From the NCBI RefSeq assembly GCF_932526225.1, contig NC_064043.1:2129501-2193500 (forward strand): DNA of 64,000 nt. Reading direction: 5' to 3'. Both the position numbers and the translations under genes were made by a program. Under the pieces are notes generated by a model. The model did no database searches and was not told the DNA's origin. It saw only the letters and a list, made by a program, of their open reading frames with translations. Positions 45,201-54,900 of this stretch are shown one piece after another; positions within the stretch are counted from its first letter, which is position 1; every line of letters begins with the position of its first letter. Source of the DNA: Nematostella vectensis (taxonomy: Eukaryota > Cnidaria > Anthozoa > Actiniaria > Edwardsiidae).

Positions 45201-48200
45201 ATCTAGCTCACATTGATTTCCACCATGTATCAAAAAGTCGTCAACGATTATTTCTACTGGTACTCCTGCGAAGAGTCGGTCCATCTCTCGTTGGTAAATC
45301 TCGGGCGCGGAACTTATGCCAAATGGGAGCCGCAGGAATCTGTATCGACCCCAGGGGGTATTGAAAGTCAGGAGCTTCGAGCTTTCTTCGTCTACTGGTA
45401 GTTGCCAAAAACCGCTGCATGCATCCAACGTTGAGAATATTTCAGCACCGGTGAGTTTGTTGGCAACCTGTTCCACTGTGGCCATCGGATAATGGGGTCT
45501 CTTGAGGGCTCTATTGAGGTCACGTGGGTCTATACATATTCTGATGTTGTCTTTGGTTGGTGGGCTTTTCTTTTCTTTGCCTTTTCGTTTATCGATTACT
45601 AACATCGAAGAGACCCAAGGGGTATGTTCTTCTTCTTTAACAATGATCCCATCTTCTTCCATCTCTCTCAGCTTCTGTTGAGTTGGGTCTAACATGGATA
45701 CTGGGATCTTTCTGGGTGCGTGTATAACTGGAGTTACTGCAGAGTCTACCTCTAGGTGTACTTTGTTGGGTAACATTCCTGGTTTGTTACTGAAGCAATC
45801 AAGGTAATCTTTCAGAACAGGGTCACTTGTGAGGGTTGTGGTACTTTTGCTTTGTTCTCTGGACAAGTCGATGTTTGATGTTTGTGCTGATGGTGAATCT
45901 AGCAATGTGAGATCCATGAACTGTAGGACTTCAAGATCAAGGCAAGCCTCACAACTTAGTAGTGGGGTGAACTCTCCATCAACTACAAGATATAACAGAT
46001 CTATCTTTCGATCTTTGTACTGTGTTGGAAGGCGGACACATCCTTTAGGGTAGATGGGCTTAGTCGCAAGCCAGCCCTTCAAAGGCTGGTGTAAACGTTT
46101 CAACGGCTTGTTGGTGATGCTCTTGTACAAGTTGTAGGGGATGACAGTAGCCTCCGCACCCGTGTCTGCTTTCAGTTTGACCTCTTTTCCTGCTATCATG
46201 ACTTTTATCAGGCTCTTTTTGGGTTGCTGGTTCTGTAACACGCTTCCGACTTCAATGGATCCAAAGTATGTGTGGGTTTCGTTGCTGTCACTTGAGTCAT
46301 ACTCCTGTTCCACCACATGCACTTCTGGATCTTTTTTCTGTTTGTTTTTACACATCTTTGCAAAATGGCCTGTTTTGCTACAAATCTTGCAATTCCTTTT
46401 AAAAGCTGGGCATCGTGTTGGGTGTGCAAATGAATGGCGATATCCACAGAACTTACAAGACGGCTGTTCTTTCTTAACTTGGACTGGTTGCACAGACACT
46501 GTTTTACTTGGGACTACTGTCTGTGGAACAAACTTATACTTCTGCAGCTCAGTCGCCTCATAAGTTCTGCAGTAATCATGCGCGGTTTGTAGGGTAAGGT
46601 CTGGCTTTTTCAACAACTCCCCTCGCAATTCATCGCTGGTTACTCCCCCCACAATACGGTCTCGTATCAATGAATCTCTAAGTGCTCCAAAGTCACAGTT
46701 TAATGAAAGCCGTTTTAGCTCACTAACAAAGTTGTCAATTCGTTCACCCTCCTTTTGGTTTCTAAGATTGAAGAGCAGTCGCTCATAAATGACATTCTTA
46801 GCTCCTCGACAAAGTTCATGGAACTTTCGGCACACATCACCATAAGATTCATTACTCTCGCCTGCAGTATACACAAAGTGGCTATACTCTTCAATTGCAC
46901 TCGGTCCAGCACAGTTAAGTAACAAATTAACTTTTAACTTATCTCCCTTGTCGTCCTTTCCTTTTGCAACCAAGTAAATTTCGAACTGCATTAGGAACTT
47001 TCTCCAATTTTCTGATGCATTCGCATCCAACACCAAAGGTCCCGGAGCTCGATGATACATTTCCCCACTTTCGGCCATCGTTTCCTTGTTTTGTCGACTT
47101 TTCTTTAACAATTAATATTCTCCAGTGGTTAACCACTTCTGACACCATGTAATAAAAGGTGTTTACTTCAAACTTCGGTTGTTTTTTGTACAATAACGCT
47201 CTACAAAATCAAATCTACCGAGTGAAAAACTACAACATAAGACAACGAGGAGCCCTATGCTCGGGGGGCCCATAAGATAAATAAGGGGCCACAGGGGGCC
47301 CAAAACAAATAATATTATAACAGTGTGCTACAGTACTTGGTGTGTTACAGTACTTGGTGTGCTACAGTACTTGGTGTGCTACAGTACTTGGTGTGCTACA
47401 GTACTTGGTGTGCTACAGTACTTGGTGTGCTACAGTACTTGGTGTGTTACAGTACTTGGTGTGTTACAGTACTTGGTGTGTTACAGTACTTGGTGTGTTA
47501 CAGTACTTGGTGTGTTACAGTACTTGGTGTGCTACAGTACTTGGTGTGTTACAGTACTTGGTGTGTTACAGTACTTGGTGTGTTACAGTACTTGGTGTGC
47601 TACAGTACTTGGTGTGTTACAGTACTTGGTGTGCTACAGTACTTGGTGTGTTACAGTACTTGGTGTGTTACAGTACTTGGTGTGTTACAGTACTTGGTGT
47701 GCTACAGTACTTGGTGTGTTACAGTACTTGGTGTGTTACAGTACTTGGTGTGCTACAGTACTTGGTGTGTTACAGTACTTGGTGTGCTACAGTACTTGGT
47801 GTGTTACAGTACTTGGTGTGTTACAGTACTGGTGTGATAGTGAGGATGGCGCGTAGTAGTTAAGGAGCGTAAAAGAAAATACGTACGTGTCGTTATTCAT
47901 TATTATATTTTTTGTGATGCAGAGGACTGTCTGTAAATAACCTGTCAGTGTCCGGCCCTTGTTTTCGTTCCCTTTCAAGTATATACCGAAAAGCGAAAGA
48001 GGTTTAACTTTCTTATCCAACTTTACAAAAATCGTGTATTTAATTTCATAGTTCTCGGCTCGCGCGATTGATGCTGTTTGTTTTCTCGTCTTAAAACAGG
48101 GAAATTTCTGGGTAATGGCTGCGAATTTGACATTTACCTCTCTGTCCGTGTTCCATCTCGCGTATTTGGGAATCATGTTTGGTGGAGATGTGTCAACACA

Positions 48201-48673
48201 GGAAAAGGTAGATGTTTTTTGTATCCAAACAGATCTTTACTGGTAAAATAGGCGTTTCCCCTTTATATTTTATCTCGCAAAGACGAGATATTAGACGCTA
48301 TAAATTTCCACGTGGTTTGCACGAATGGAGTTTTACAAATCCCTTATTCGAAACACTTAGCCCTAGTACCTGGCGTTCTTTCGGTATTCCTGTGGTAGTT
48401 GAAGTAACATCACCTGAAGCCCTCTTGTACGGGTTGCTCTTCTCAGTCCCCCTCTCCCACACGGCCAACCACAGGGGTCCCAACTGAACTCCCCCGAACA
48501 GGGACTAGGCTGTTCAAAGATGTGTGTTCAGAGATGTGTCCAACTAACAGTGCATCGTATTCTGTTTCCAGGGTTACGGGATGTGGCATACATTACGTCA
48601 CTGGACGCATTTGGATTTTGCCAGTCACTGGGTGGCTCTCGCGACATTCGCCGTTAGTCTAGTTCTACCTTAG
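27254..48673 (+). CDS. PORCN: Porcupine O-acyltransferase (MBOAT), 467 aa, eleven exons
   Basis: Exons are 27254-27651, 27772-27815, 28164-28345, 29442-29548, 32085-32219, 32660-32760, 33331-33407, 33474-33537, 33999-34084, 48100-48207 and 48572-48673. Every phase agrees and all sites are GT-AG. The total is 467 codons plus stop, close to human PORCN (about 460). Porcupine is the multi-pass ER enzyme that adds palmitoleate to a conserved Ser of Wnt proteins. Diagnostic segments are WHRVRGTQMILVMKMISIAF, FGPFMSYDDY, SFRFSHYFVSYLSE, VSRPQHVELPRSLVEVVIHW then N (the MBOAT Asn region), CSSLLH then G (the catalytic His at the exon 7/8 junction), and the C-terminal HWTHLDFASHWV. The ATG chosen is the first in frame; an acidic N-terminus precedes the membrane segments. 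Intron 9 is 14 kb of 17-bp satellite with an LTR element; intron 4 holds a foldback element. The donor of exon 3 is duplicated. Confidence 0.9.
28340..28545 (+). repeat. 57-bp tandem copies of the Porcupine exon-3 end and donor
   Basis: The authentic junction AAAAGGCTG|GTAAGACCATG (donor 28346) is repeated with donors at 28403 and 28460. A fourth partial copy lacks GGCTGGT. Units also share AACAGAGCAAAATGTT and AGCATCTAATGG. All lie at the start of intron 3. Confidence 0.88.
30705..31488. mobile_element. Foldback transposon with long terminal inverted repeats
   Basis: Left AGTACGGAGCCCGGGAAGTG, through CCATTGTAGATCGCCTACTT and on to TTCGATCGCGTACACATTTT, is mirrored on the right, ending ...CACTTACCGGGCCCCGTACT. 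The inverted arms are about 150-240 bp and their inner parts are 12-bp tandem units (GTCGAGAAAAAA) of different copy number. The centre is low-complexity, with no transposase. Target duplication is unclear (possibly TA). It sits in intron 4 of Porcupine. Short ORFs here are products of the Lys-coding tandem units. Confidence 0.75.
32860..33195 (+). repeat. Degenerate short tandem repeat in Porcupine intron 6
   Basis: Imperfect units around GATGTCAGGTGCGG and ATGCGTGATGTCA, about 16-22 bp long, repeat some 18 times. An 84-residue ORF across it is not coding. Confidence 0.8.
34085..42813 (+). repeat. 17-bp satellite array, left part, over 500 copies
   Basis: The consensus is GGTGTGCTACAGTACTT, with C/T alternation (GTGCTAC or GTGTTAC). 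Less common variants are TACACGG, TAGACGG with GCTACAGCAC, and TATACGG. The first recognisable unit is the Porcupine exon-9 donor itself (G|GTATTCTACAGTATTG), then GTGTGGTAG, then canonical units. Because 17 is not a multiple of three and the unit lacks stops in the sense direction, all three plus frames stay open for hundreds of codons (apparent ORFs up to 1084 aa). Most units carry an AGTACT site, a CTACAG or TTACAG acceptor-like triplet and a TTGGTGTG donor-like site. Larger blocks are duplicated (see findings). Confidence 0.97.
42814..42988 (-). repeat. 3' LTR of the Ty3-type element
   Basis: 175 bp, apparently identical to the copy at 47148-47322, starting TGTAATAAAAGG and ending AATATTATAACA on the plus strand. 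It contains the G-rich block GCTCGGGGGGCCC. Confidence 0.95.
43035..47078 (-). CDS. Gag-Pol polyprotein of the Ty3-type element, 1347 aa
   Basis: The start is the ATG giving MAESGEMYHRAPG; the open frame upstream has no earlier ATG. Order, with approximate residues: a retrotransposon Gag region (30-190) and Cys-rich nucleocapsid with CX2C and CX2CX4HX4C knuckles (207-243). Next come a protease with ADTGAEATVIP (303-313), and a reverse transcriptase with YRFLRLPFGISSAP and the catalytic IIVDDF (about 609-615). RNase H begins near VLNVDASGTGLGAV (about 765). The integrase has an HHCC-type zinc region (CSICNAF) and a DDE core (STDIFEY, VLSDNGSQY, QSNGAAEKAV). No chromodomain or envelope gene is seen. 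Gag and Pol are fused in one frame. No stop or frameshift was seen, so the element may be active. Clade placement (for example Mag-like, from short LTRs and one ORF) is a guess. Confidence 0.93.
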   Translation of the reverse strand: MAESGEMYHRAPGPLVLDANASENWRKFLMQFEIYLVAKGKDDKGDKLKVNLLLNCAGPSAIEEYSHFVYTAGESNESYGDVCRKFHELCRGAKNVIYERLLFNLRNQKEGERIDNFVSELKRLSLNCDFGALRDSLIRDRIVGGVTSDELRGELLKKPDLTLQTAHDYCRTYEATELQKYKFVPQTVVPSKTVSVQPVQVKKEQPSCKFCGYRHSFAHPTRCPAFKRNCKICSKTGHFAKMCKNKQKKDPEVHVVEQEYDSSDSNETHTYFGSIEVGSVLQNQQPKKSLIKVMIAGKEVKLKADTGAEATVIPYNLYKSITNKPLKRLHQPLKGWLATKPIYPKGCVRLPTQYKDRKIDLLYLVVDGEFTPLLSCEACLDLEVLQFMDLTLLDSPSAQTSNIDLSREQSKSTTTLTSDPVLKDYLDCFSNKPGMLPNKVHLEVDSAVTPVIHAPRKIPVSMLDPTQQKLREMEEDGIIVKEEEHTPWVSSMLVIDKRKGKEKKSPPTKDNIRICIDPRDLNRALKRPHYPMATVEQVANKLTGAEIFSTLDACSGFWQLPVDEESSKLLTFNTPWGRYRFLRLPFGISSAPEIYQREMDRLFAGVPVEIIVDDFLIHGGNQCELDDKMIAVLKRSREIGLKFNPRKAKLRVPEVSYVGHLFTADGLKPDPEKVRAINEMPAPTDKDGILRFLGTVNYLDKFIEHKADLQGPISQLTRNDTAFVWETPQQHAFDKLKAVITSAPVLAYFDNTKETVLNVDASGTGLGAVILQDERPVAFGSKTLSPAETRYANIERELLAIVWGTEKFHTYVYGRRVVVETDHKPLEAIFKKPLNEAPPRLQRMLLKLTKYDLDVRYVPGKKQFISDCLSRAPVSDTKPVSEPEEMIGINLIDSLGVDSSTLQKFKEASNCDVTSQVVMEYVVKGWPAEKHQLDELAREYWSFREELSVEDGLLFKADRIIVPRSLRAEVLEEIHGAHMGENKSLSFAREYVFWPSMTAQIKDKISSCSICNAFRNQQPRETLLPREVPGLPWQVISTDIFEYAGHSYLLVTDLYSKYFEIELLRQTTANCVINNLKKIFARFGIPVEVLSDNGSQYSNTRNLFNSSHEFKKFADEWGFRHTTSSPEYPQSNGAAEKAVQTAKRILKKAAADNKDPFEGLLKYRNTPFDDLGVSPAQLLMSRRTRTQLPTHRRLLLPQPVDPNQVVKTLKHRQSVSKKYYDSHSHDLPPLQVGDKVRIRPNREAEWRKAEVLPRSYLLGDERGRVFRRNRRQIISTPNDQSMSTSPFVIPAIPQLPPESTNNPTQLSNDVTASPTPPKSSERQHETTPMSTASGRVIKKPQRLIEHC
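47148..47322 (-). repeat. 5' LTR of the Ty3-type element
   Basis: 175 bp, matching the other LTR throughout by eye. The primer-binding site is immediately internal. On the minus strand it should hold the element promoter, reading antisense to Porcupine. Confidence 0.95.
47323..47840 (+). repeat. 17-bp satellite array, right part, about 30 copies
   Basis: The same unit as the left part, interrupted by the LTR element. Units here are almost uniform, alternating only GTGCTAC and GTGTTAC, with few rare variants. The last unit is shortened (TACTGGTGTG) before unique intron sequence. Confidence 0.97.
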
Positions 48674-49115
48674 ATTATGTTTCCCATAGATTATGACTTA
48701 GACTGGCATAGCAGATACACCAAACCAGTAACTTAAGACAAGACTCCCACCTCCACCCTCAAGGTATCTCAGTGCCAGCGAGTAAAAACCCCTTACCTCC
48801 GGGGATAAGAATCTTATACAAATGAAGCTACGGGAAATGATGTTCTATTCGGTTTTCTATTCGTCTGAGCGCAAAATAAAATATAATTTCTTTCAATAAT
48901 TTTTGGTCTGCCCTGATGAAAGACGAACATTTTCCAGAGTGCAACACCAGTGTTCGGCGAATCGTATTATATAATTGAGCATTATAATTTGCCGGTGGTT
49001 TGTTTATTTTGAGAGGCTCCAAGTCATGTGTCCTCCATCAGGAACTTTGAGCCGGGAGGACGTAGGAAAAGGGGAAGACCTAGAAAGACATGGTCGGATG
49101 CCACGCTTAACGGAC
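48674..49115. other. 3' flank of Porcupine
   Basis: Short stretch after the TAG at 48671-48673. AATAAA occurs near 48872-48880 (GCGCAAAATAAAATATAAT) and could be the polyadenylation signal. Confidence 0.45.
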
Positions 49116-49119
49116 CTTA

Positions 49120-50335
49120 GTGGACCCCATGCGCCGTCACACCTGCCAATAGGTGAACCCCATGCGCCGTCACACCTGCCAATAGGTTAACCCCATGCAC
49201 TGTCACACCTGCCAATAGGTGAACCCCATGCGCCGTCACACCTGCCAATAGGTGGACCCCATGCGCCGTCACACCTGCCAATAGGTGGACCCCATGCGCC
49301 GTCACACCTGCCAATAGGTGGACTCTGACGTTAACCCCATGCGCCGTCACACCTGCCAATAGGTGGACTCTGACGTTAACCCCATGCGCCGTCACACCTG
49401 CCAATAGGTGGACTCTGACGTTAACCCCATGCGCCGCCACACCTGCCAATAGGTGGACTCCATGCGCCGTCACACCTGCCAATAGGTGGACCCCATGCGC
49501 CGTCACACTTGCCAATAGGTGAACCCCATGCGCCGTCACCTGCCAATAGGTGGACCCCATGCGTCGTCACACCTGCCAATAGGTGGACTCTGACGTTAAC
49601 CCCATGCGCCGCCACACCTGCCAATAGGTGGACTCTGACGTTAACCCCATGCGCCGCCACACCTGCCAATAGGTGGACTCTGACGTTAACCCCATGCGCC
49701 GCCACACCTGCCAATAGGTGGACTCTGACGTTAACCCCATGCGCCGCCACACCTGCCAATAGGTGGACCCCATGCGCCGTCACACCTGCCAATAGGTGGA
49801 CTCTGACGTTAACCCCATGCGCCGCCACACCTGCCAATAGGTGGACTCCATGCGCCGTCACACCTGCCAATAGGTGGACCCCATGCGCCGTCACACCTGC
49901 CAATAGGTGGACTCCATGCGCCGTCACACCTGCCAATAGGTGGACCCCATGCGCCGTCACACCTGCCAATAGGTGGACCCCATGCGCCGTCACACCTGCC
50001 AATAGGTGGACTCCATGCGCCGTCACACCTGCCAATAGGTGGACTCTGACGTTAACCCCATGCGCCGTCACACCTGCCAATAGGCGGACTCCATGCGCCG
50101 CCACACCTGCCAATAGGTGGACCCCATGCGCCGTCACACATGCCAATAGGTGGACCCCATGTGCCTCCACACCTGCCAATAGGTGGACCCCATGCGCCGT
50201 CACACCTGCCAATAGGTGGACCCCATGCGCCGTCACACCTGCCAATAGGTGGACCCCATGCGCCGTCACACCTGCCAATAGGTGAACCCCATGCGCCGTC
50301 ACACCTACCAATAGGTGGACTCTGAAGTTAAATCG
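49120..50335. repeat. 33/45-bp compound tandem repeat, about 34 copies
   Basis: The short unit has CCCCATGCGCCGTCACACCT and GCCAATAGGTGGA. The long unit carries an extra 12 bases (CTCTGACGTTAA) before CCCCATG. Long units cluster at about 49320-49450 and 49590-49850. Long units mostly pair with CGCCAC and short ones with CGTCAC, so unit types are linked. Both lengths are multiples of three, explaining the 147-296 aa ORFs on both strands. I do not call these genes. Confidence 0.93.
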
Positions 50336-51620
50336 ATAGTGAGTGATTGATTAAAAAAGTAAATGGGACCTTTTTGGAAGAGGGAGTTTAGACTATCACT
50401 GGCAAACAAAAGTAAATCATTTACTACGAATTCTAATCTTATTTTCAAAATTAAAGAAATACAGTAATACACAATTGGGGTTTGTCATTCCAGTTTGTAT
50501 GGTAACCCTACGACCGCTTTTTGGCGGTTAAGGGCTAGACGGAATCCTCCCCCTTCGTCCTCAACACCCTACTACTATCAACCCCTTCCCTTTCTATATT
50601 TCGGGGGACTTAGACTTGGAGACAATTTCGCGTGTCTTTAATCGCGGTCGCAGAGAAAATGTTTGTTCGCAGATAATATTATTTTCTTTCTTTTCATTAA
50701 AAAAAAATGTACGTCAATGACAAGACATTTTGATTGCTGTTGAGATGCTATATTGCAGGATATGTATGACGATGAACAGAAAAATCAGAACTTTTTTAAA
50801 CAATAAGAAAAAGACAATAAGAAAAAGAAACAGACTATGCCTGTTATGTCAACATTTTTTTCACTCTGTGCTGTTGATTCCCCTCTTTTCTTTATAAGCA
50901 TCATGCCGCCTATGACGTCATGCCTATGACGTTGTTGCAGGCGATGCACGGTCCTTTGTCTATTCAGATACCATCGTTTTGCGATTTTAGTCATCGTGCA
51001 CTTCATTTTCCATTAGCTCTTTCATAAATTACCCTGGATTCAAAAGGTTCTCGAAAAGTCGCCGAACGGCCAAAGTGAGCCGGAAGACGCGCGAAGTAAG
51101 CCCGAAGACTTGACGAATAATGCCGATGCAAGCCGGTGATGCGACTAGCCTCTGTAGAGGCGCCAAGGGTATTTTGGAAGTCTTTTCTAAGCATTCTCTC
51201 TTTTCCTTCGCGTATAAAACCATTCTCTACACCATGCTTTCCCCGTCACGAACCAGAAGCAAGTCCTCCTCGTGGTCCACCCGTCGGTAGGTTGTGGTCG
51301 TTTCACTTTTGTCAAAGACCTGTGTGAACATGTAAAGAGAAACAAATTGATAATCCATTTAGTATTGTTTTTATTCAAAAGTAACATATCCGTTGATGCA
51401 TCAGTGTCTATTCTTTCCTCTTACATTTTAGGTTCAGGGTTAAGATGTGTGTAGTGGAAGCGAAAAATTTACGAATTTACCTTTGTCATATACTGGCGCC
51501 CCTCCACCCTATAAACATTCTAGCTCCGCTCTTGATATGTGCTTTTAATTGTGCTTAAAACTCAATCACGACTAAGACACTTGCCCCGGCTCGCTTGCAC
51601 ACTGGCTACACCCCTTTTTC
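50336..51620. other. Intergenic, no supported gene
   Basis: A minus-strand ORF pair at about 51003-51390 has no start context, donor or known motif. A downstream tail exon for the minus-strand MS4A-B gene would be expected here but none could be shown. Confidence 0.35.
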
Positions 51621-51631
51621 ATTTACCTTTT

Positions 51632-51930
51632 AACCTTACCATACCCCACTCTTGCTGATAGCGGCGCAGCGGTTCAAAGCACCTACCAGCCTTATAGTAG
51701 CAAACGAAGTCTATCAAATCATGATTGAGAAAGTTTGATGCCTTGGCTCGTCGTGTCCTGATCATGCATTTTCCAAATTTATCCATTTCATTTGCCCCTC
51801 CCCCTAGCTACTATTTAACCATACCACATCGAAGCGGTGCAGCGGTTTAAAACACCTCCCCTCTAGCTACTATTTTACCATACCACATCGAAGCGGGGCA
51901 GCGGTTCAAAGCACCTGCCGGCCTTGCAGC
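51632..51930 (-). repeat. Three copies of the end of the MS4A-B TM4 exon
   Basis: On the minus strand, AGGTGCTTTGAACCGCTGC in the exon (about 51898-51916) recurs at about 51666-51685, and as AGGTGTTTTAAACCGCTGC at about 51840-51858. Two copies continue into the shared CTTCGATGTGGTATGG; the third diverges but keeps GGTATGG. If the true donor is AG|GTGCTT, this is another duplicated 5' splice site; if the exon ends at its TAA, it is a duplicated terminal segment. Confidence 0.7.
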
Positions 51931-54900
51931 AGCAGATTATGGCCCACAGGCTAACACCAAGTTCCACCATGGCCAGGAAGACTATGATGGCGACCAGGGC
52001 AAGCTTCGTCTTGCACTGAGGCCCGCTTGGCGCCCCCAGGCGGTGGAATGACGGGTGCAGGTTGTACTCCGGGTGCCCGGATGGTTTATAATCACTGTTT
52101 GTCGAGCATTCGGATCTGTTGAGGAGATCGGGTACCGCGAAGCCGTAGCAGCCAGTCAAGGCGAAAGCAAGGATAAAAGCGGCGAGGGAAAAGCCAAGAT
52201 AAATAGCGATCTGCAATGGGAAAACGACAGAACTATATGTAGGTTCTAAACCGTGGTCCTTGAAACCATATAATTCAAATTCCCGTATAAAAGGTGATCG
52301 CAGATCAACAAAAGCTGGTGCTGATTCCAGCAGGACCGTAGCAGGGGGTGGGGCACTGGGGGCACGTGCCCCCTCCCGCTGTTTCTGTATCGTGCCTCCC
52401 CCAATAATTCGAGGCCTGCTACGGTTATGTTCCAGTGATTTTGTTAATTATTCCGATCCCGCAGTAAATCCCTGGTCCTAAAAAGTCTCTGATCTTCAGG
52501 GGCGTAGGCAGGGGGTGGCCTAGGGGGGCCGCCCCCCCTTCAAGCAGCCAAAAATACAGTAAATGTATGAGGCATTATCTAAAACACAGGAGAAAATTCC
52601 TTGAAAGTCCCTTTTGGGCCCCCTGCTGTTAAAAATCCTGCCTACGCCGCTGATCTTCCTTATGTTATTCCAATGAGCGGCCCTGAAACTTCTTTGAAGT
52701 GGGAAAAATATTCAAATCATTTCAAATATTTTGACTTTATAAAGCTAGATCGTATAGCAAAATCTAAACTAATAAATAAATAAACTAAATAAACTAGTAA
52801 ACAAATTCATGAATACCAAATGAAATATGTTTTATTTTAATTGCCGGGTAGCCAAATCAAATTCCGTTTGTTCCGCGTTCAGATATTTGAATCATTGTCA
52901 ATACAGTACAGTAGTCAAATAAAGTACAGTAGTAAAATAAAACATGAGTGTGTGTGTTCAGCATTGATTGTTAAAAGTCAGCAAGTATTCTTTCTAGCAT
53001 AGTCATTCTATATAGTTCTTCGGTGTACATGAAAAAATACGAACCAAAAGAACCTAAACAGCCTTATTTGTCAAAAGGTACCCCGATTTATAAGAACCTA
53101 TTCTGCCTGGTCTTGGAAACTCTAGGTTCTTACACGCGGGTGTTTACGAGTAAGTTAAGAATAAAAGGGGTTAAAGATTGCGATCCTTTTTAATGAATTG
53201 TTAATATTTTTATGATTTACATATTAAGATGCGTGTAAGCTAAGAATATCAAAAATAAAAAATAAAAACTTCTTCCATGCGCGAATACTTTAATTATTGT
53301 CAAGATTTTTGTATCTATCTACTAGAATGCGTTTAAGCTAACAATGTTAAAGTATAAGATATCCTGCGCAAATAATTAAAATTTTTCATATTTTTGTTGA
53401 CCTACATACTAAAATGCGAATAGCTGAGAATATACCGCTATCCTGAGTTAATCATCGAATGGTTGTCAACATGCGCTGAGTAGTATAAGGACGACGTACC
53501 AGTACTATTTTTGGCGTGTTCTCGTGTTGGCGGCGGGTGGCCATCACACCAAGCACCCCTGTCATACATACCTAAAAGACAAAGTACAAATGGAAAAGGC
53601 AGTCTTTTCTTAAGCTATAAGATATTCTGTCGCAAAGTAAAGGCCGGAAGCGTCAACTCTACCACCAAAGTGATTAGAAATTTTTAATTTTTTATATTAG
53701 TTGAGATGTGCTATTTACAGCTAGAATGATATTATTATGAGGAGAGACGACGGTCAAAAAAGCCATTAAAAAGCAAAAAAAAAAAAAAAAGGAACAATCG
53801 AGCATCCAACCCTACTTCAAAAACACCAAAAGATAATAGCTATAGTAATTTCATGCATGAAATTTGTTGTTTTCATATTGGTATCAGATCAGGCGTTAAA
53901 GCTGACGATAGATTAGCATTGCGCGTGTTTCCAAAAATACACTAAACTTTCCTTTCTCATTTACCGGTTTACTATTAAAAACACTCGCACGGCACTCAAG
54001 CGCATCTTCGCTAGATATTTTGGTAATGAATTTCAGTTGGTCCTGTTCTTTTGTTTATTTGATCAAGTGAACATAAACAAGCGGAAACGAAGCTAAAGCA
54101 ACTGTGATTATTCTTTTTACTTCATCCGCCCTCTGATTAATAAACAAGTCACTTGCATTAATCCATTCAGCCAATGGCAAGCCACGCGTTTTACGAAACT
54201 AGAAGCCCTTCGGGCCTTTTCTCATGTTTATTGCGTGCGCGATTGTTAGTTTTATCGACTTGCTATCAGTGAAATATATTTCAAGTTTTAGATCATAATT
54301 GCCAATAAAGAACGCTAGTTTCGAAGTCATATATATTTTTTACTATACTGCGGAGTATTATCAGATTAAAACAAAAGTTTCAATCTGTCGTTTTCCCAAA
54401 GGTTAAAAATTCAGTGTCTGTTTAGATTCTTTTTCTTTATTCTTTTTTTTCGTGAACGGGCCATATCGAAAAAAAGATCAATATAATGGAAAAGACTAAT
54501 AAATGCAAAAAGCCGACAGACGAAATAAATGTATTTTGCGCGCGGAGTACAGGTCACACCTGTGGTTTGTAAAAAAGCTTTAAAAAAAGAAAATCGAGCA
54601 TAAGTAAAAAGCTAATGTACTTAAGAACAAGAATTCTACAATCTTTAACAGAAAACTGCGCGTTATTCTCCTCGATTTTCAACAGGAGTATGATTAACGA
54701 CTTCACAGTAATGCGCGCTGTACCAAGATTACGCAAGATATAATCAGGATTATTAAAAGGAAGGCTGTGCCGTGCAGCCAATACTAAGTTTCGAAAGATG
54801 GGGAAAAGATCACTAATGGCGCCATGAAATTTAGGAGCAGATGTTTTTCAACCAATTTCCCTGATCCTATCTCCGCTTATAAGCAAATTGGGGAGCGGCT

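Larger units (their letters stand above)
42814..47322 (-). mobile_element. Complete Ty3-type LTR retrotransposon, 4509 bp
   Basis: Two 175-bp LTRs (42814-42988 and 47148-47322) look identical base for base and have TG...CA ends. A five-base duplication GTGTG flanks the element (42809-42813, 47323-47327). On the minus strand, the primer-binding site TGGTGTCAGAAGTGG follows the 5' LTR directly (from 47147 down). A polypurine tract GAGAAGGGAGA precedes the 3' LTR (at 42989-42999). One long gag-pol ORF lies between. Identical LTRs and an unbroken ORF mean recent insertion. It split the 17-bp satellite of Porcupine intron 9 and lies antisense to that gene. Confidence 0.95.

Noticed and set aside
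49117..50325. ORFs up to 296 aa with HGVHLLAGVTA or TPCAVTPANRW repeats
   Set aside because: 33/45-bp satellite; periodicity explains the frames.
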